A DNA stretch of 64,000 nt from positions 1-64,000 of the forward strand of contig JADZBO010000015.1 of assembly GCA_020851995.1 (NCBI GenBank). Reading direction: 5' to 3'. Position numbers and translations under genes: made by a program. Below the pieces are notes generated by a model. It ran no database searches and was not told the origin of the DNA. It saw only the letters and a list, made by a program, of their open reading frames with translations. This DNA comes from Burkholderiaceae bacterium. Lineage in GTDB: Bacteria > Pseudomonadota > Gammaproteobacteria > Burkholderiales > Burkholderiaceae_B. The stretch's first letter is position 1. Every line of letters starts with the position of its first letter. Shown here piece after piece: positions 51,147-59,313 of the stretch.

Positions 51147-51803
51147 ATGGATAAATTCATTACGCACCAGGGCCTGGTCGCCCCGCTTGACCGCGAGAAC
51201 GTTGACACGGATCTCATTATCCCCAAGCAGTTCCTGAAGTCGATCGCTCGTACCGGGTTCGGACCGAATCTGTTCGACGAATTGCGCTATCTGGATCACG
51301 GTGAGCCTGGCATGGACAATTCCAAGCGCCCCCTGAATCCGGACTTCGTCCTCAACCAGCCGCGTTATCAGGGCGCTTCGATTCTTGTGTCGCGCAAGAA
51401 TTTCGGTTGCGGCTCAAGCCGTGAGCACGCACCCTGGGCGCTGGCACAGTACGGGTTTCGTGCTGTGATCGCACCTTCGTTTGCGGACATCTTCTTTAAC
51501 AACAGCTTCAAGACGGGCTTTTTACCGATTGCCCTGACCGAACTGGAAGTCGCTCGCATCATGGACGAGGTCAAAAGCTTTTCCGGATACAAGCTGACGA
51601 TCGATCTGGAACGTCAGGTGGTGGTGGCGCCGGACGGTCGCGAGATGCATTTCGACATTGATGCGCACCGCAAATATTGCCTGGTGAACGGACTCGATGA
51701 AATCGGTCTGACCTTGCGTCATGCCGACGAAATCCGCGCTTTCGAGGCTGAACGCCTGGCCCGCCACGCCTGGCTGGATGTGCGTCCGATCGTTTCACGC
51801 TAA
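51147..51803 (+). CDS. leuD: 3-isopropylmalate dehydratase small subunit
   Basis: A 218-residue swivel-domain partner of Leu[38 protein letters not shown]-type loop [20 protein letters not shown] and [17 protein letters not shown]. The length matches the proteobacterial LeuD. An intrinsic terminator follows 10 bases after its stop, so transcription into leuB may be attenuated there. Confidence 0.96.
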   Translation: MDKFITHQGLVAPLDRENVDTDLIIPKQFLKSIARTGFGPNLFDELRYLDHGEPGMDNSKRPLNPDFVLNQPRYQGASILVSRKNFGCGSSREHAPWALAQYGFRAVIAPSFADIFFNNSFKTGFLPIALTELEVARIMDEVKSFSGYKLTIDLERQVVVAPDGREMHFDIDAHRKYCLVNGLDEIGLTLRHADEIRAFEAERLARHAWLDVRPIVSR

Positions 51804-51813
51804 AGCCTGCGAG

Positions 51814-51835
51814 GGGCCGGCTTGCCGGCCCTTTT
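51814..51835 (+). terminator. Intrinsic terminator after leuD
   Basis: A perfect hairpin, GGGCCGGC-TT-GCCGGCCC (51814-51831), is followed by TTTT. Ten bases separate it from the leuD stop. It stands between leuD and leuB, which are usually co-transcribed, so leuB probably needs its own promoter or depends on readthrough. Confidence 0.8.
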
Positions 51836-51908
51836 CGCCTGAACAGTGTCTGCCCGTGCCCTCATTGCGCAGGGCTGACCATTCACCTTTGAAGGATCGC
51901 ATCCGATC

Positions 51909-52985
51909 ATGACGCAGAAAATTGCAGTGCTTCCCGGCGATGGCATCGGGCCCGAAATCATTGAGCAAGCGGTTCGCGTGCTGCGTGCGCTGAAGCTTCC
52001 GCTCGAGATCGAGCAGGCTCCCGTGGGCGGTGCTGCCTACGACTTGCACGGGCATCCTCTGCCGCCAGCTACGCTGGAATTAGCTAAAAATTCGAGTGCT
52101 GTACTTTTTGGCGCTGTAGGCGACTGGAAATACGACAAGCTGCCGCGCGAGCACCGACCCGAGCAGGCAATTCTCGGTTTGCGCAAATCGCTGGGGCTGT
52201 TTGCGAACCTGCGTCCGGCGATCCTTTATCCCGAACTCGCCAACGCGTCTTCACTCAAACCGGAAGTGGTTTCGGGTCTGGATATCCTGATTTTGCGCGA
52301 GTTGACCGGTGATATCTATTTCGGCACGCCGCGTGGCGTGCGCGAAGCGCCAGATGGTCCTTTCAAGGGTCAGCGCGAGGGGTTCGACACGATGCGTTAT
52401 GCCGAACCGGAAATCCGTCGCATCGCGCATATTGGGTTCCAGGCGGCGCAAAAGCGCAGCCGCAAACTGTGTAGTGTCGACAAGGCCAACGTGCTGGAGA
52501 CTTCCCAGCTCTGGCGCGACATTGTGATCGACGTCGCTAAAGACTACCCTGACGTCGCGTTATCGCACATGTATGTTGACAATGCCGCCATGCAACTCGT
52601 GCGCGCACCGCGCGAGTTTGACGTGATCGTCACCGGTAACCTGTTTGGCGATATCCTTTCGGATGAAGCCGCCATGCTGACGGGGTCGATCGGGATGTTG
52701 CCTTCGGCGTCGCTGAATGAATCAGGCCAGGGCCTCTACGAGCCGAGTCATGGCTCCGCACCGGATATCGCGGGCAAAGGAGTTGCCAATCCGCTCGCCA
52801 CGATCCTCTCGGCAGCGATGATGCTGCGCTATTCGCTCAGCAACGCCGTTTGCGCCGACCGGATCGAGAAGGCTGTGCGCACGGTGCTCCAGCAGGGCCT
52901 GCGAACCGGGGATATCTACGAGGCGGGTACTACGCGGGTGGGTACAGCGGAAATGGGTGATGCTGTGCTCAAGGCGTTAAACTGA
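51909..52985 (+). CDS. leuB: 3-isopropylmalate dehydrogenase
   Basis: A 358-residue NAD-dependent decarboxylating dehydrogenase. It has [35 protein letters not shown], shown here in part, [14 protein letters not shown], the substrate loop [10 protein letters not shown] and the conserved [20 protein letters not shown], shown here in part, ending in the cofactor region [18 protein letters not shown]. It converts 3-isopropylmalate to 2-oxoisocaproate. Length and motifs are normal. AAGGAT lies before the ATG. Confidence 0.96.
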   Translation: MTQKIAVLPGDGIGPEIIEQAVRVLRALKLPLEIEQAPVGGAAYDLHGHPLPPATLELAKNSSAVLFGAVGDWKYDKLPREHRPEQAILGLRKSLGLFANLRPAILYPELANASSLKPEVVSGLDILILRELTGDIYFGTPRGVREAPDGPFKGQREGFDTMRYAEPEIRRIAHIGFQAAQKRSRKLCSVDKANVLETSQLWRDIVIDVAKDYPDVALSHMYVDNAAMQLVRAPREFDVIVTGNLFGDILSDEAAMLTGSIGMLPSASLNESGQGLYEPSHGSAPDIAGKGVANPLATILSAAMMLRYSLSNAVCADRIEKAVRTVLQQGLRTGDIYEAGTTRVGTAEMGDAVLKALN

Positions 52986-53053
52986 AACACGGTTGATATC
53001 AGGCAACCTCAGGATTTTTAAGAATTTTTTTGTTTATTTACTGGTGATGTGAC

Positions 53054-54181
53054 ATGAAGCAATCTGTCGGCTTGATTGGCTGGCGCGGGATGGTTGGCTC
53101 GGTATTGATGCAGCGCATGCGCGACGAAGGCGATTTCGCGCTGATCAATCCGGTCCTGTTCTCGACGAGCAATGCGGGCGCGCGGGCGCCGGAATGGGCT
53201 GGCGCAGGTGCGCTCCAGGACGCGTTTGATATCGATGCGCTCAAGAAGCTTCCCATCATCGTGACAGCGCAGGGCGGCGACTACACGTCTGCGGTGTATC
53301 CCAAACTGCGCGCAGCCGGCTGGCAAGGCATGTGGATTGATGCCGCCAGCACACTGCGGATGAAAGACAACGCGATCATCGTGCTTGATCCGGTCAATCG
53401 TCCGGTGATCGATGCGGCGCTCAAGCGTGGCGTCAAGGACTTCATCGGCGGAAACTGCACGGTCAGTTGCATGCTGATGGGCCTGGCCGGTCTGTTCAAC
53501 CAGGACTTGATTGAATGGATGACCAGCATGACCTATCAGGCTGCTTCGGGTGGCGGCGCGCAACACATGCGCGAACTGCTGAACCAGTTTGGCCTGATCA
53601 ACGCGGCTGTCAGGGCGGGGCTCGACGATCCGGCATCGGCAATTCTCGAGATCGACCGCGGCGTGCTCCAGATTCAGCAAGGCGGGCAGTTGCCGACCGA
53701 GCAATTCGGTGTGCCGCTCGCGGGTAATCTGATTCCCTGGATTGACAAGGATCTGGGCAACGGGATGTCGCGCGAAGAATGGAAGGGCGAAGCCGAAACC
53801 AACAAAATCCTGGGTCGCGGCGAGGCGTTTGGCACCCGGCCCACGCCCGTGGATGGCCTTTGCGTGCGCATCGGTGCGATGCGCTGCCACAGCCAGGCCC
53901 TCACAATCAAGCTCAAGCGCGATGTGCCCATGGACGAGATCACCGATATCCTCCGCCAGGGAACTGACTGGGCGAAGGTTGTCCCGAACAATAAGGAAGA
54001 CACCCTCAAGGCGCTGACGCCGGTTGCGGTGACAGGCACGCTGGATATTCCGGTTGGTCGCCTGCGCAAGCTTTCAATGGGTTCCGAATACCTTGGTGCA
54101 TTCACGGTTGGCGATCAGTTGCTGTGGGGCGCGGCCGAACCGCTGCGTCGCATGCTGCGCATTGCGCTGGGCGAGCTTTAA
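53054..54181 (+). CDS. asd: Aspartate-semialdehyde dehydrogenase
   Basis: A 375-residue NADPH-dependent enzyme reducing aspartyl phosphate for lysine, threonine and methionine synthesis. It has [30 protein letters not shown], the active cysteine in [14 protein letters not shown], and the Gln/His region [16 protein letters not shown]. The AT-rich leader (52990-53050) probably holds its promoter. It continues the leu-asd-fimV-truA-trpF order of Burkholderiales. Confidence 0.96.
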   Translation: MKQSVGLIGWRGMVGSVLMQRMRDEGDFALINPVLFSTSNAGARAPEWAGAGALQDAFDIDALKKLPIIVTAQGGDYTSAVYPKLRAAGWQGMWIDAASTLRMKDNAIIVLDPVNRPVIDAALKRGVKDFIGGNCTVSCMLMGLAGLFNQDLIEWMTSMTYQAASGGGAQHMRELLNQFGLINAAVRAGLDDPASAILEIDRGVLQIQQGGQLPTEQFGVPLAGNLIPWIDKDLGNGMSREEWKGEAETNKILGRGEAFGTRPTPVDGLCVRIGAMRCHSQALTIKLKRDVPMDEITDILRQGTDWAKVVPNNKEDTLKALTPVAVTGTLDIPVGRLRKLSMGSEYLGAFTVGDQLLWGAAEPLRRMLRIALGEL

Positions 54182-54214
54182 AGCGCTCGCGCGCGATCGC
54201 GGGGATTTGCGTTG

Positions 54215-55735
54215 ATGACAAGGGCTATGGATATGCGTGGTGATTCCCGTTCAGTGGTGCGTCAGCGGTTCAGCGCCGGTTTGTCGCTCAGCGCGTTATG
54301 CCTTGCGATGTCATTCGTAAACCCTGCTCTGGCAGCCAGACAGGGGCACGGTCGAATCGTCTCGGCTCCGGGGAAACCGCTCGAAGTCGCGATTTTGGAG
54401 ATCGAGCTGTCGGATGCGGACGTCGCGGCTCTCAAAGCAAGTGTCGCACCGGCTGCAAAGTGGGCACAGAATGGACTGACACCGCCGGTCGCGGTTGAGA
54501 GCATGCGTGTGACGATCGCTCCAGGTACCTCGGCCTCCTCGCGCACGCTGGTCGTCAAGTCCGATCAGACTGTGGATATGCCAGTGGTCGATATTCTTCT
54601 GGATGTAACCACGGCCAGTGGCGCGGGTCAGGTGCAGGTGAGCTTTCTCGTGCCGACGCGCGCCGCTGCGGGAGCAGCCGGCGGCAGCGTTGTGGTCGTG
54701 CGCGGCGAGACGCTATTCGCGATTGCGAAACGCCATGCAGTGGAAGGAACGTCGATTTACCAGATGCTGTGGGCGCTTTATCAGGCCAATCCGCAGGCCT
54801 TCAGTCAGGAAAACATGAATCTCCTGCGCACCGGGGCGACGCTGACAATCCCCGATGCTGATACGGTACGGGCGGTCGATTCAAAATACGCGCAGGAAAT
54901 GTATGCGCGACATCAGCAGGCCTATACGAGGTTGCGTGGCGCGGGTTCATCGACGGCTGCCGCACCGGTGCGGGTGGCGCCCGGCAATGCGCAGTCTGGT
55001 TCTGTCACACAGAGCAAAGGCGTGGCTCCGTCCAATAGTGGGAATCAGGTTCGGGTGACGGCTGTGAGCCCCGAGGAGCAAAAGCAGGATGCCAAGGTGG
55101 CGGCGGCCAAGGAACTCGCAGAAATCCAGGCGCGCGTGGATGCACTTCAACAAAACGTCAAACAATTGAAGGAGTTCCTGGGTGAACCGGTCGTGGGTGC
55201 CGCGGGCGCGCCGGGCGCGGCCGGTGCCGCAGGAGCGGCTGGTGCAGTGGGCGCGGCTGGCGCTCAGGGTGCTCCCGGTGCTCCTGGTAATCCTGGTACT
55301 CCTGGTACTCCTGGTACTCCTGGTACTCCTGGTACGGCCGGTTCACCTGCAACTGCGGGTGCAACAGGTTCCTCTGGCGGCGCAGGGTCCTCGTCGGGCG
55401 GAACCAACGCAGCCGCCGTGTCGGCAGCAGCATCGGGCAACGTGGTGTCGGGCGTATCCGGCGCAACCGCCTCGCTTGATCGCTTCACGACAGCGCTTGC
55501 GAACAATATCCTGTTCGTGATCGCCGGCGTTCTGGCTCTTTGTGCTTTCGTGATCGCCTGGGTGATGCGTCGGGCGGGATCGCGTCGTGACGAGGAGAAT
55601 GAGGATATCGATGCGGCCAGCGATCCCGGGCCCGCGGCGACGGCAGCTTTCGAACACAAGATGCAGTCGATTGATCTCAATCTGGGCGATCCGCCTGCTG
55701 TAAACAAACCGGTGACTCCGGCTTCCAAGGCCTAG
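54215..55735 (+). CDS. fimV: FimV-like protein with LysM and collagen-like repeats
   Basis: A protein of about 506 residues. A signal peptide (CLAMSFVNPALA) is followed by a FimV N-terminal domain (GKPLEVAILEIELSDADVAAL, shown here in part) and a LysM peptidoglycan-binding domain (VVVVRGETLFAIAKRHAVEG, about residues 163-215). A coiled-coil near 290-325 leads to a collagen-like stretch of Gly-x-y triplets from about 328 to 370, followed by Gly/Ser-rich residues. One membrane helix (ILFVIAGVLALCAFVIAWVM) and an acidic cytoplasmic tail end the protein. FimV organises polar type IV pili and twitching. It is much shorter than Pseudomonas FimV (over 900 residues). The start is ambiguous among ATGs at 54215, 54227 and 54233. 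Confidence 0.85.
   Translation: MTRAMDMRGDSRSVVRQRFSAGLSLSALCLAMSFVNPALAARQGHGRIVSAPGKPLEVAILEIELSDADVAALKASVAPAAKWAQNGLTPPVAVESMRVTIAPGTSASSRTLVVKSDQTVDMPVVDILLDVTTASGAGQVQVSFLVPTRAAAGAAGGSVVVVRGETLFAIAKRHAVEGTSIYQMLWALYQANPQAFSQENMNLLRTGATLTIPDADTVRAVDSKYAQEMYARHQQAYTRLRGAGSSTAAAPVRVAPGNAQSGSVTQSKGVAPSNSGNQVRVTAVSPEEQKQDAKVAAAKELAEIQARVDALQQNVKQLKEFLGEPVVGAAGAPGAAGAAGAAGAVGAAGAQGAPGAPGNPGTPGTPGTPGTPGTAGSPATAGATGSSGGAGSSSGGTNAAAVSAAASGNVVSGVSGATASLDRFTTALANNILFVIAGVLALCAFVIAWVMRRAGSRRDEENEDIDAASDPGPAATAAFEHKMQSIDLNLGDPPAVNKPVTPASKA
55196..55350 (+). repeat. Collagen-like repeat tract in fimV
   Basis: Gly-x-y triplets run from residue 328 to about 370, including GNPGTPGTPGTPGTPGTAG. At DNA level the 9-bp unit CCTGGTACT is repeated in tandem at about 55299-55335, with more degenerate GGTGCTCCC units before it. 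Copy number can change without shifting the frame. Confidence 0.9.
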
Positions 55736-55770
55736 TCGCGGCCTGCCGCTGATCTTTCGAAGGCGTAACG

Positions 55771-56553
55771 ATGCCGCGCATCGCGCTGGGGATTTCGTAT
55801 GATGGCCGGCCCTGGCAGGGTTGGCAGACGCAGCCTCACCGGGTCACCGTGCAGGATGCCCTTGAAGACGCGCTCTCACGATTTGTGGCTGCTCCCGTGC
55901 AGACGGTGTGCGCTGGCAGAACCGATACGGGCGTGCATGCGATCGCTCAGGTCGCGCATCTGGATTGCGCCGTGCAGCGGTCTGATGAATCCTGGATTCG
56001 CGGCGTGAATGCACATCTGCCTTCATCGATCGCCGTGCAATGGGCGCAGAAGGTTCCGGCCGAATTTCATGCGCGGTTTTCTGCGCGCGCCCGTGCATAC
56101 ACGTACGTGATCCTCAATACCCGCGTCCGTCAACCGTTGTGGAGCGGCCGCGCGGGGTGGATCTTTCAACCGCTTGCGACCGGCGCCATGCAGGAGGCCG
56201 CGCACCACCTGCTCGGCGAACATGATTTCAGCAGTTTCAGGTCGTCGCAGTGCCAGGCTCCGTCACCGGTGCGTACCGTGGTTCAGGCGCAGATCGAGCG
56301 CCGGGGTGATCTGGTGCTGTTCCATGTGCGTGCCAATGCGTTCCTGCACCACATGGTGCGGAATATGGTTGGCGCGCTGGTGCAGGTTGGGCTTGGGCGC
56401 CAGAAAGTTGATTACCTTGCGACTCTGATCAATGCCCGAGACCGAAGCCAGGGGGCGCCCACCTTTGCGCCGGACGGGTTGTATCTGACAGACGTGGTAT
56501 ACCCTGATTTCGAACTGCCGGGCGTTGAAACTGGCGGGTTTGGACTTGACTGA
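55771..56553 (+). CDS. truA: tRNA pseudouridine(38-40) synthase TruA
   Basis: A 260-residue enzyme that modifies uridines 38-40 of the tRNA anticodon arm. [20 protein letters not shown] opens the domain, and the catalytic Asp lies in [19 protein letters not shown]. Also present are [18 protein letters not shown] and [15 protein letters not shown]. It is full length. AAGG precedes the ATG. It lies between fimV and trpF, the usual order. Confidence 0.95.
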   Translation: MPRIALGISYDGRPWQGWQTQPHRVTVQDALEDALSRFVAAPVQTVCAGRTDTGVHAIAQVAHLDCAVQRSDESWIRGVNAHLPSSIAVQWAQKVPAEFHARFSARARAYTYVILNTRVRQPLWSGRAGWIFQPLATGAMQEAAHHLLGEHDFSSFRSSQCQAPSPVRTVVQAQIERRGDLVLFHVRANAFLHHMVRNMVGALVQVGLGRQKVDYLATLINARDRSQGAPTFAPDGLYLTDVVYPDFELPGVETGGFGLD

Positions 56554-56568
56554 ACCACTGACGACTTT

Positions 56569-57237
56569 ATGACATCCACCCGCACCCGAATCAAAATCTG
56601 CGGCATCACCCGCGTTGAGGATCTGGCTGCCGCCGCTGCGCTGGGAGCGGATGCGGTGGGCTTTGTGTTCTATCCGCCGAGCAAGCGCTGCGTGACGCTT
56701 GATCAGGCGCGTTTCTTGCGAAATCACGTTCCCGCGTTTGTCAGCACGGTTGCGCTTTTCGTCGACCCCTCGCGCGAAGAGGTCGACGCGGTGCTGCGCG
56801 CCGCCCGGCCCTCGTTGCTGCAGTTTCATGGTGACGAAACACCGGAAATCTGCGAATCGTTTGGCGTGCCCTATATCAAGGCGTTTCGCGTGGGGGCTCC
56901 GGGTTTGGACACTCCGGAAGGCGTTGCACAAACCTGTGCGCGTTACCCGGGCGCCGATGGATGGTTGTTCGACAGCTACACACAAGCCTATGGCGGTAGC
57001 GGAAAATCGTTTGATCACGCGTTGCTCAGCGATCTCCGCAGTCTCGACACGCAAACGCAACGCCCGTGTGTGGTGTCCGGCGGTTTGACACCAGAGTCGG
57101 TTGCTGACGTTGTCAAAGCGCTTCACCCCTGGGCTGTTGACGTCAGCAGCGGAGTGGAAGTGTCTGCAGGTGTGAAATCGATCGAGCGAATGAGGGATTT
57201 TGTGTCGGCTGTGACGGTTGCCGATCGCACGTTTTGA
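56569..57237 (+). CDS. trpF: Phosphoribosylanthranilate isomerase
   Basis: A 222-residue TIM-barrel enzyme of tryptophan synthesis: RIKICGITRVEDLAAAAALG, shown as the catalytic Cys region, DAVGFVFYPPSKRCV, FVDPSREEV, LLQFHGDE and the C-terminal VVSGGLTPESV with VDVSSGVEVSAGVK. In most Burkholderiales trpB and trpA follow; here a tRNA-Val gene with terminator follows instead, so trpF is separated from trpBA. It begins 15 bases after truA. Confidence 0.95.
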   Translation: MTSTRTRIKICGITRVEDLAAAAALGADAVGFVFYPPSKRCVTLDQARFLRNHVPAFVSTVALFVDPSREEVDAVLRAARPSLLQFHGDETPEICESFGVPYIKAFRVGAPGLDTPEGVAQTCARYPGADGWLFDSYTQAYGGSGKSFDHALLSDLRSLDTQTQRPCVVSGGLTPESVADVVKALHPWAVDVSSGVEVSAGVKSIERMRDFVSAVTVADRTF

Positions 57238-57275
57238 CAGAACCGGAACAAGACCGATATAATCTTGGACTTCGC

Positions 57276-57352
57276 AGGCGGTTAGCTCAGCTGGTTAGAG
57301 CGCCACGTTGACATCGTGGAGGTCGTTGGTTCGATTCCAATACCGCCTACCA
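57276..57352 (+). tRNA. tRNA-Val (anticodon GAC)
   Basis: A 77-nt cloverleaf with encoded CCA: acceptor AGGCGGT pairs with ACCGCCT, the D arm is TTAGCTCAGCTGGTTAGAG, the anticodon stem CCACG/CGTGG has loop TTGACAT (anticodon GAC), and the T arm has GGTTCGATTCC. It reads valine GUC/GUU codons. A hairpin terminator follows 11 bases later. The TATAAT at 57258-57263 upstream resembles a -10 promoter element. Confidence 0.97.
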
Positions 57353-57363
57353 GGCATTTCCCG

Positions 57364-57388
57364 AAAAGCCCCGTAAATCGGGGCTTTT
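57364..57388 (+). terminator. Intrinsic terminator after tRNA-Val
   Basis: A perfect hairpin, AAAAGCCCCG-TAAAT-CGGGGCTTTT, starts 11 bases beyond the tRNA CCA end. Its A/T flanks allow termination in both directions. The stretch from 57389 to the corA start at 57660 holds no further gene I can support. Confidence 0.88.
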
Positions 57389-57659
57389 CCATGTGGATTC
57401 AACCGTACCGCATCATATTGCTTGATTCAGCGCAAAACGTCTGTGCCGATCAAGGGAACTCAAGGCTTCCTGAATATCCGCACAATGCGTCGAGACACCT
57501 TTTTGGTGCTTTTCACAGGTTGTGGTGTCGCATTGCAGCATCGTTGCTGCGCTTGGCGCTAAACTCACGCGAGTTGGCGGGGATGCACTGACCACCTTCC
57601 CGCCAATCCTGACATCGGCCATGTCAATTGCCTGGAAATATCCATTCGAGAGTAATCGT

Positions 57660-58985
57660 ATGTCACGGGAACAGGTTCTCGAGGTGATCAACAAGCAAAA
57701 AATCGTCGAGTCGCTCGTGCGTGGGCAGGATATGCCTCGTCACCAACTCGTCGAGACGATGCTGCATCGCCAGCACCAGGCAGAGATCGGCACGCTCCTG
57801 AGCCATGCGCCCATCGGGGATATTGCGACGGCGCTCATGGCGATGCCGGCCGAGGGCGCGCGCGCTCTCTGGCTGAACGTGCCCACAAGCCGCAGGGAGG
57901 AACTCCTGCGCGAACTACCCGAAAGCGTGAGTGAACGATTGATGACCGAAGAAATCCAGCCCGAATCCGAAAGCCAGATCATCGCGTTTGAACTGATCGA
58001 AGGACGCTTGCGAAAAAAGCAACTCACACTGCGCGACTCGCTTGAGGGACTCAATCCGGTGTGGATTGATTTGCTGAATTCGTCCAAGGCAGAACGGTCT
58101 TTTATCGGCGAGCATTTTGGCATTGATCTTCCGGATCAGACTCAGGCTGGTGACCTCGAGGTCACGTCACGATTCCATGTCGAGGATGACGACGACATTC
58201 ATTTGCATTCGAACTTCCTGCTCGACCGAGAGGGAGCCTCCCGCAGTATTCCAGTGACCTTTATCCTGCATCAGGGCATTCTGTTTTCGATCCGCGAGGA
58301 AGACCTGCCAGTTTTCCGGTTGCAACGCAGGCGCGCCGCGATTCAGAAGGATTACGTGACAGATTGCCTGGATGTCTTGCTGGATCTGTATGGTGCGGAT
58401 ATTGAATATTCCGCCGATTCGCTTGAAGATATCTACCAGACGCTGGGCAAGGTCGGCCGGCACGTGTTGTCGGAAGCCATCACCGATGAGGACGCCTCGT
58501 CGATTCTGGCCGATATTGCTGAGGAGGAGGATCTCAACGGTCGCATCCGCGCCAACATCATGGACACGCAGCGGGCCGTTTCCTTTCTGATGCGATGCAA
58601 GGTTCTTTCTGCTAACCAGTTTGATGACGCCAAACAGGTGTTTCGCAATATCGAGTCGCTCAACAGCCACACCGCGTTTCTGTTCGATAAGATCAACTTC
58701 CTGATGGATGCGACGATCGGCTTCATCAACATCAACCAGAACAAGCGCGTGTCGCAACTGACTGTGTTCGGGGTCGTGTTCATGCCACTTAACATTCTGG
58801 CGGGTGTCGGCGGCATGTCTGAATTTTCGATGATGACTGAGGGGATTCCCTGGCAGTTGTCCTACGGCGGCGTCATCGTTGCGATGGGCTTGCTCGGTTG
58901 GGCCACTTTTGTCGGTGTGCGCGCGTGGGAGAATCGAAAGATGCGCAATCGCACCAAGGATAAACGCAGGCAGGTCGCGGCATGA
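57660..58985 (+). CDS. CorA-type Mg/divalent-cation transporter with MgtE-N-like domain
   Basis: A 441-residue protein. Residues about 20-110 (HQLVETMLHRQHQAEIGTLL, SHAPIGDIATALMAMPAEGA, RALWLNVPTSRREELLREL) resemble the MgtE N-terminal superhelix. The rest is a CorA-like domain: a coiled-coil stalk (KINFLMDATIGFININQNKR) and two C-terminal membrane helices separated by GVGGMSEFSMM. Classic CorA has GMN in that loop; here it is GMS, as in a betaproteobacterial subgroup. It would be an inner-membrane cation channel. The ATG at 57660 was chosen because it opens MSREQVLEVINKQ. It overlaps slyX by 4 bases. Confidence 0.82.
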   Translation: MSREQVLEVINKQKIVESLVRGQDMPRHQLVETMLHRQHQAEIGTLLSHAPIGDIATALMAMPAEGARALWLNVPTSRREELLRELPESVSERLMTEEIQPESESQIIAFELIEGRLRKKQLTLRDSLEGLNPVWIDLLNSSKAERSFIGEHFGIDLPDQTQAGDLEVTSRFHVEDDDDIHLHSNFLLDREGASRSIPVTFILHQGILFSIREEDLPVFRLQRRRAAIQKDYVTDCLDVLLDLYGADIEYSADSLEDIYQTLGKVGRHVLSEAITDEDASSILADIAEEEDLNGRIRANIMDTQRAVSFLMRCKVLSANQFDDAKQVFRNIESLNSHTAFLFDKINFLMDATIGFININQNKRVSQLTVFGVVFMPLNILAGVGGMSEFSMMTEGIPWQLSYGGVIVAMGLLGWATFVGVRAWENRKMRNRTKDKRRQVAA

Positions 58986-59224
58986 ACCAGACGGGCGGGT
59001 CTACCGAAATGGATGGCACCCTGGATGCGCAGCGTCTCATCGAACTCGAAATCAAATCGGCACTCGCCGATGATGCTCTCGACCAGTTGAGCCAGACTCT
59101 GTTTCGGCAACAGGAGCAACTCGATGCTCTCGCCAAGGAGGTCATTCGTTTGCGGGATCTGATTTCCCGGATTGAAGCCGACTCGCCGCGCAGCCTGCGC
59201 GATGAACTGCCGCCGCACTATTAG
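58982..59224 (+). CDS. slyX: SlyX family protein
   Basis: An 80-residue protein. The central coiled-coil (RLIELEIKSALADDALDQLS, then LFRQQEQLDALAKEVIRLRD) and the conserved PPHY C-terminus define SlyX. Its function is unknown; SlyX is a small cytoplasmic protein. It overlaps the CorA-type gene (ATGA), so the two are co-translated. A 24-bp tandem repeat begins at its stop codon. Confidence 0.9.
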   Translation: MNQTGGSTEMDGTLDAQRLIELEIKSALADDALDQLSQTLFRQQEQLDALAKEVIRLRDLISRIEADSPRSLRDELPPHY

Positions 59225-59313
59225 AAGACTGCGCCGGGCCTGTTGGAGCAGACTGTGCGGGGTCTGTTGGAGCAGACTGTGCCGGGTCTGTTGGAGCAGA
59301 CTGTGCGGGGCTA
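59223..59313. repeat. 24-bp tandem repeat between slyX and the antiporter gene
   Basis: Three full copies (59241, 59265, 59289; core TGTTGGAGCAGACTGTGC) are preceded by a partial copy starting at the slyX stop. The last copy runs into the stop codon (59311-59313) of the convergent antiporter gene, so the repeats fill the whole intergenic space. Confidence 0.9.

Noticed and set aside
55291-55340. Short direct repeats as a possible CRISPR array.
   Set aside because: The repeats are 9 bp, contiguous without spacers, and encode Gly-Thr-Pro triplets inside fimV.
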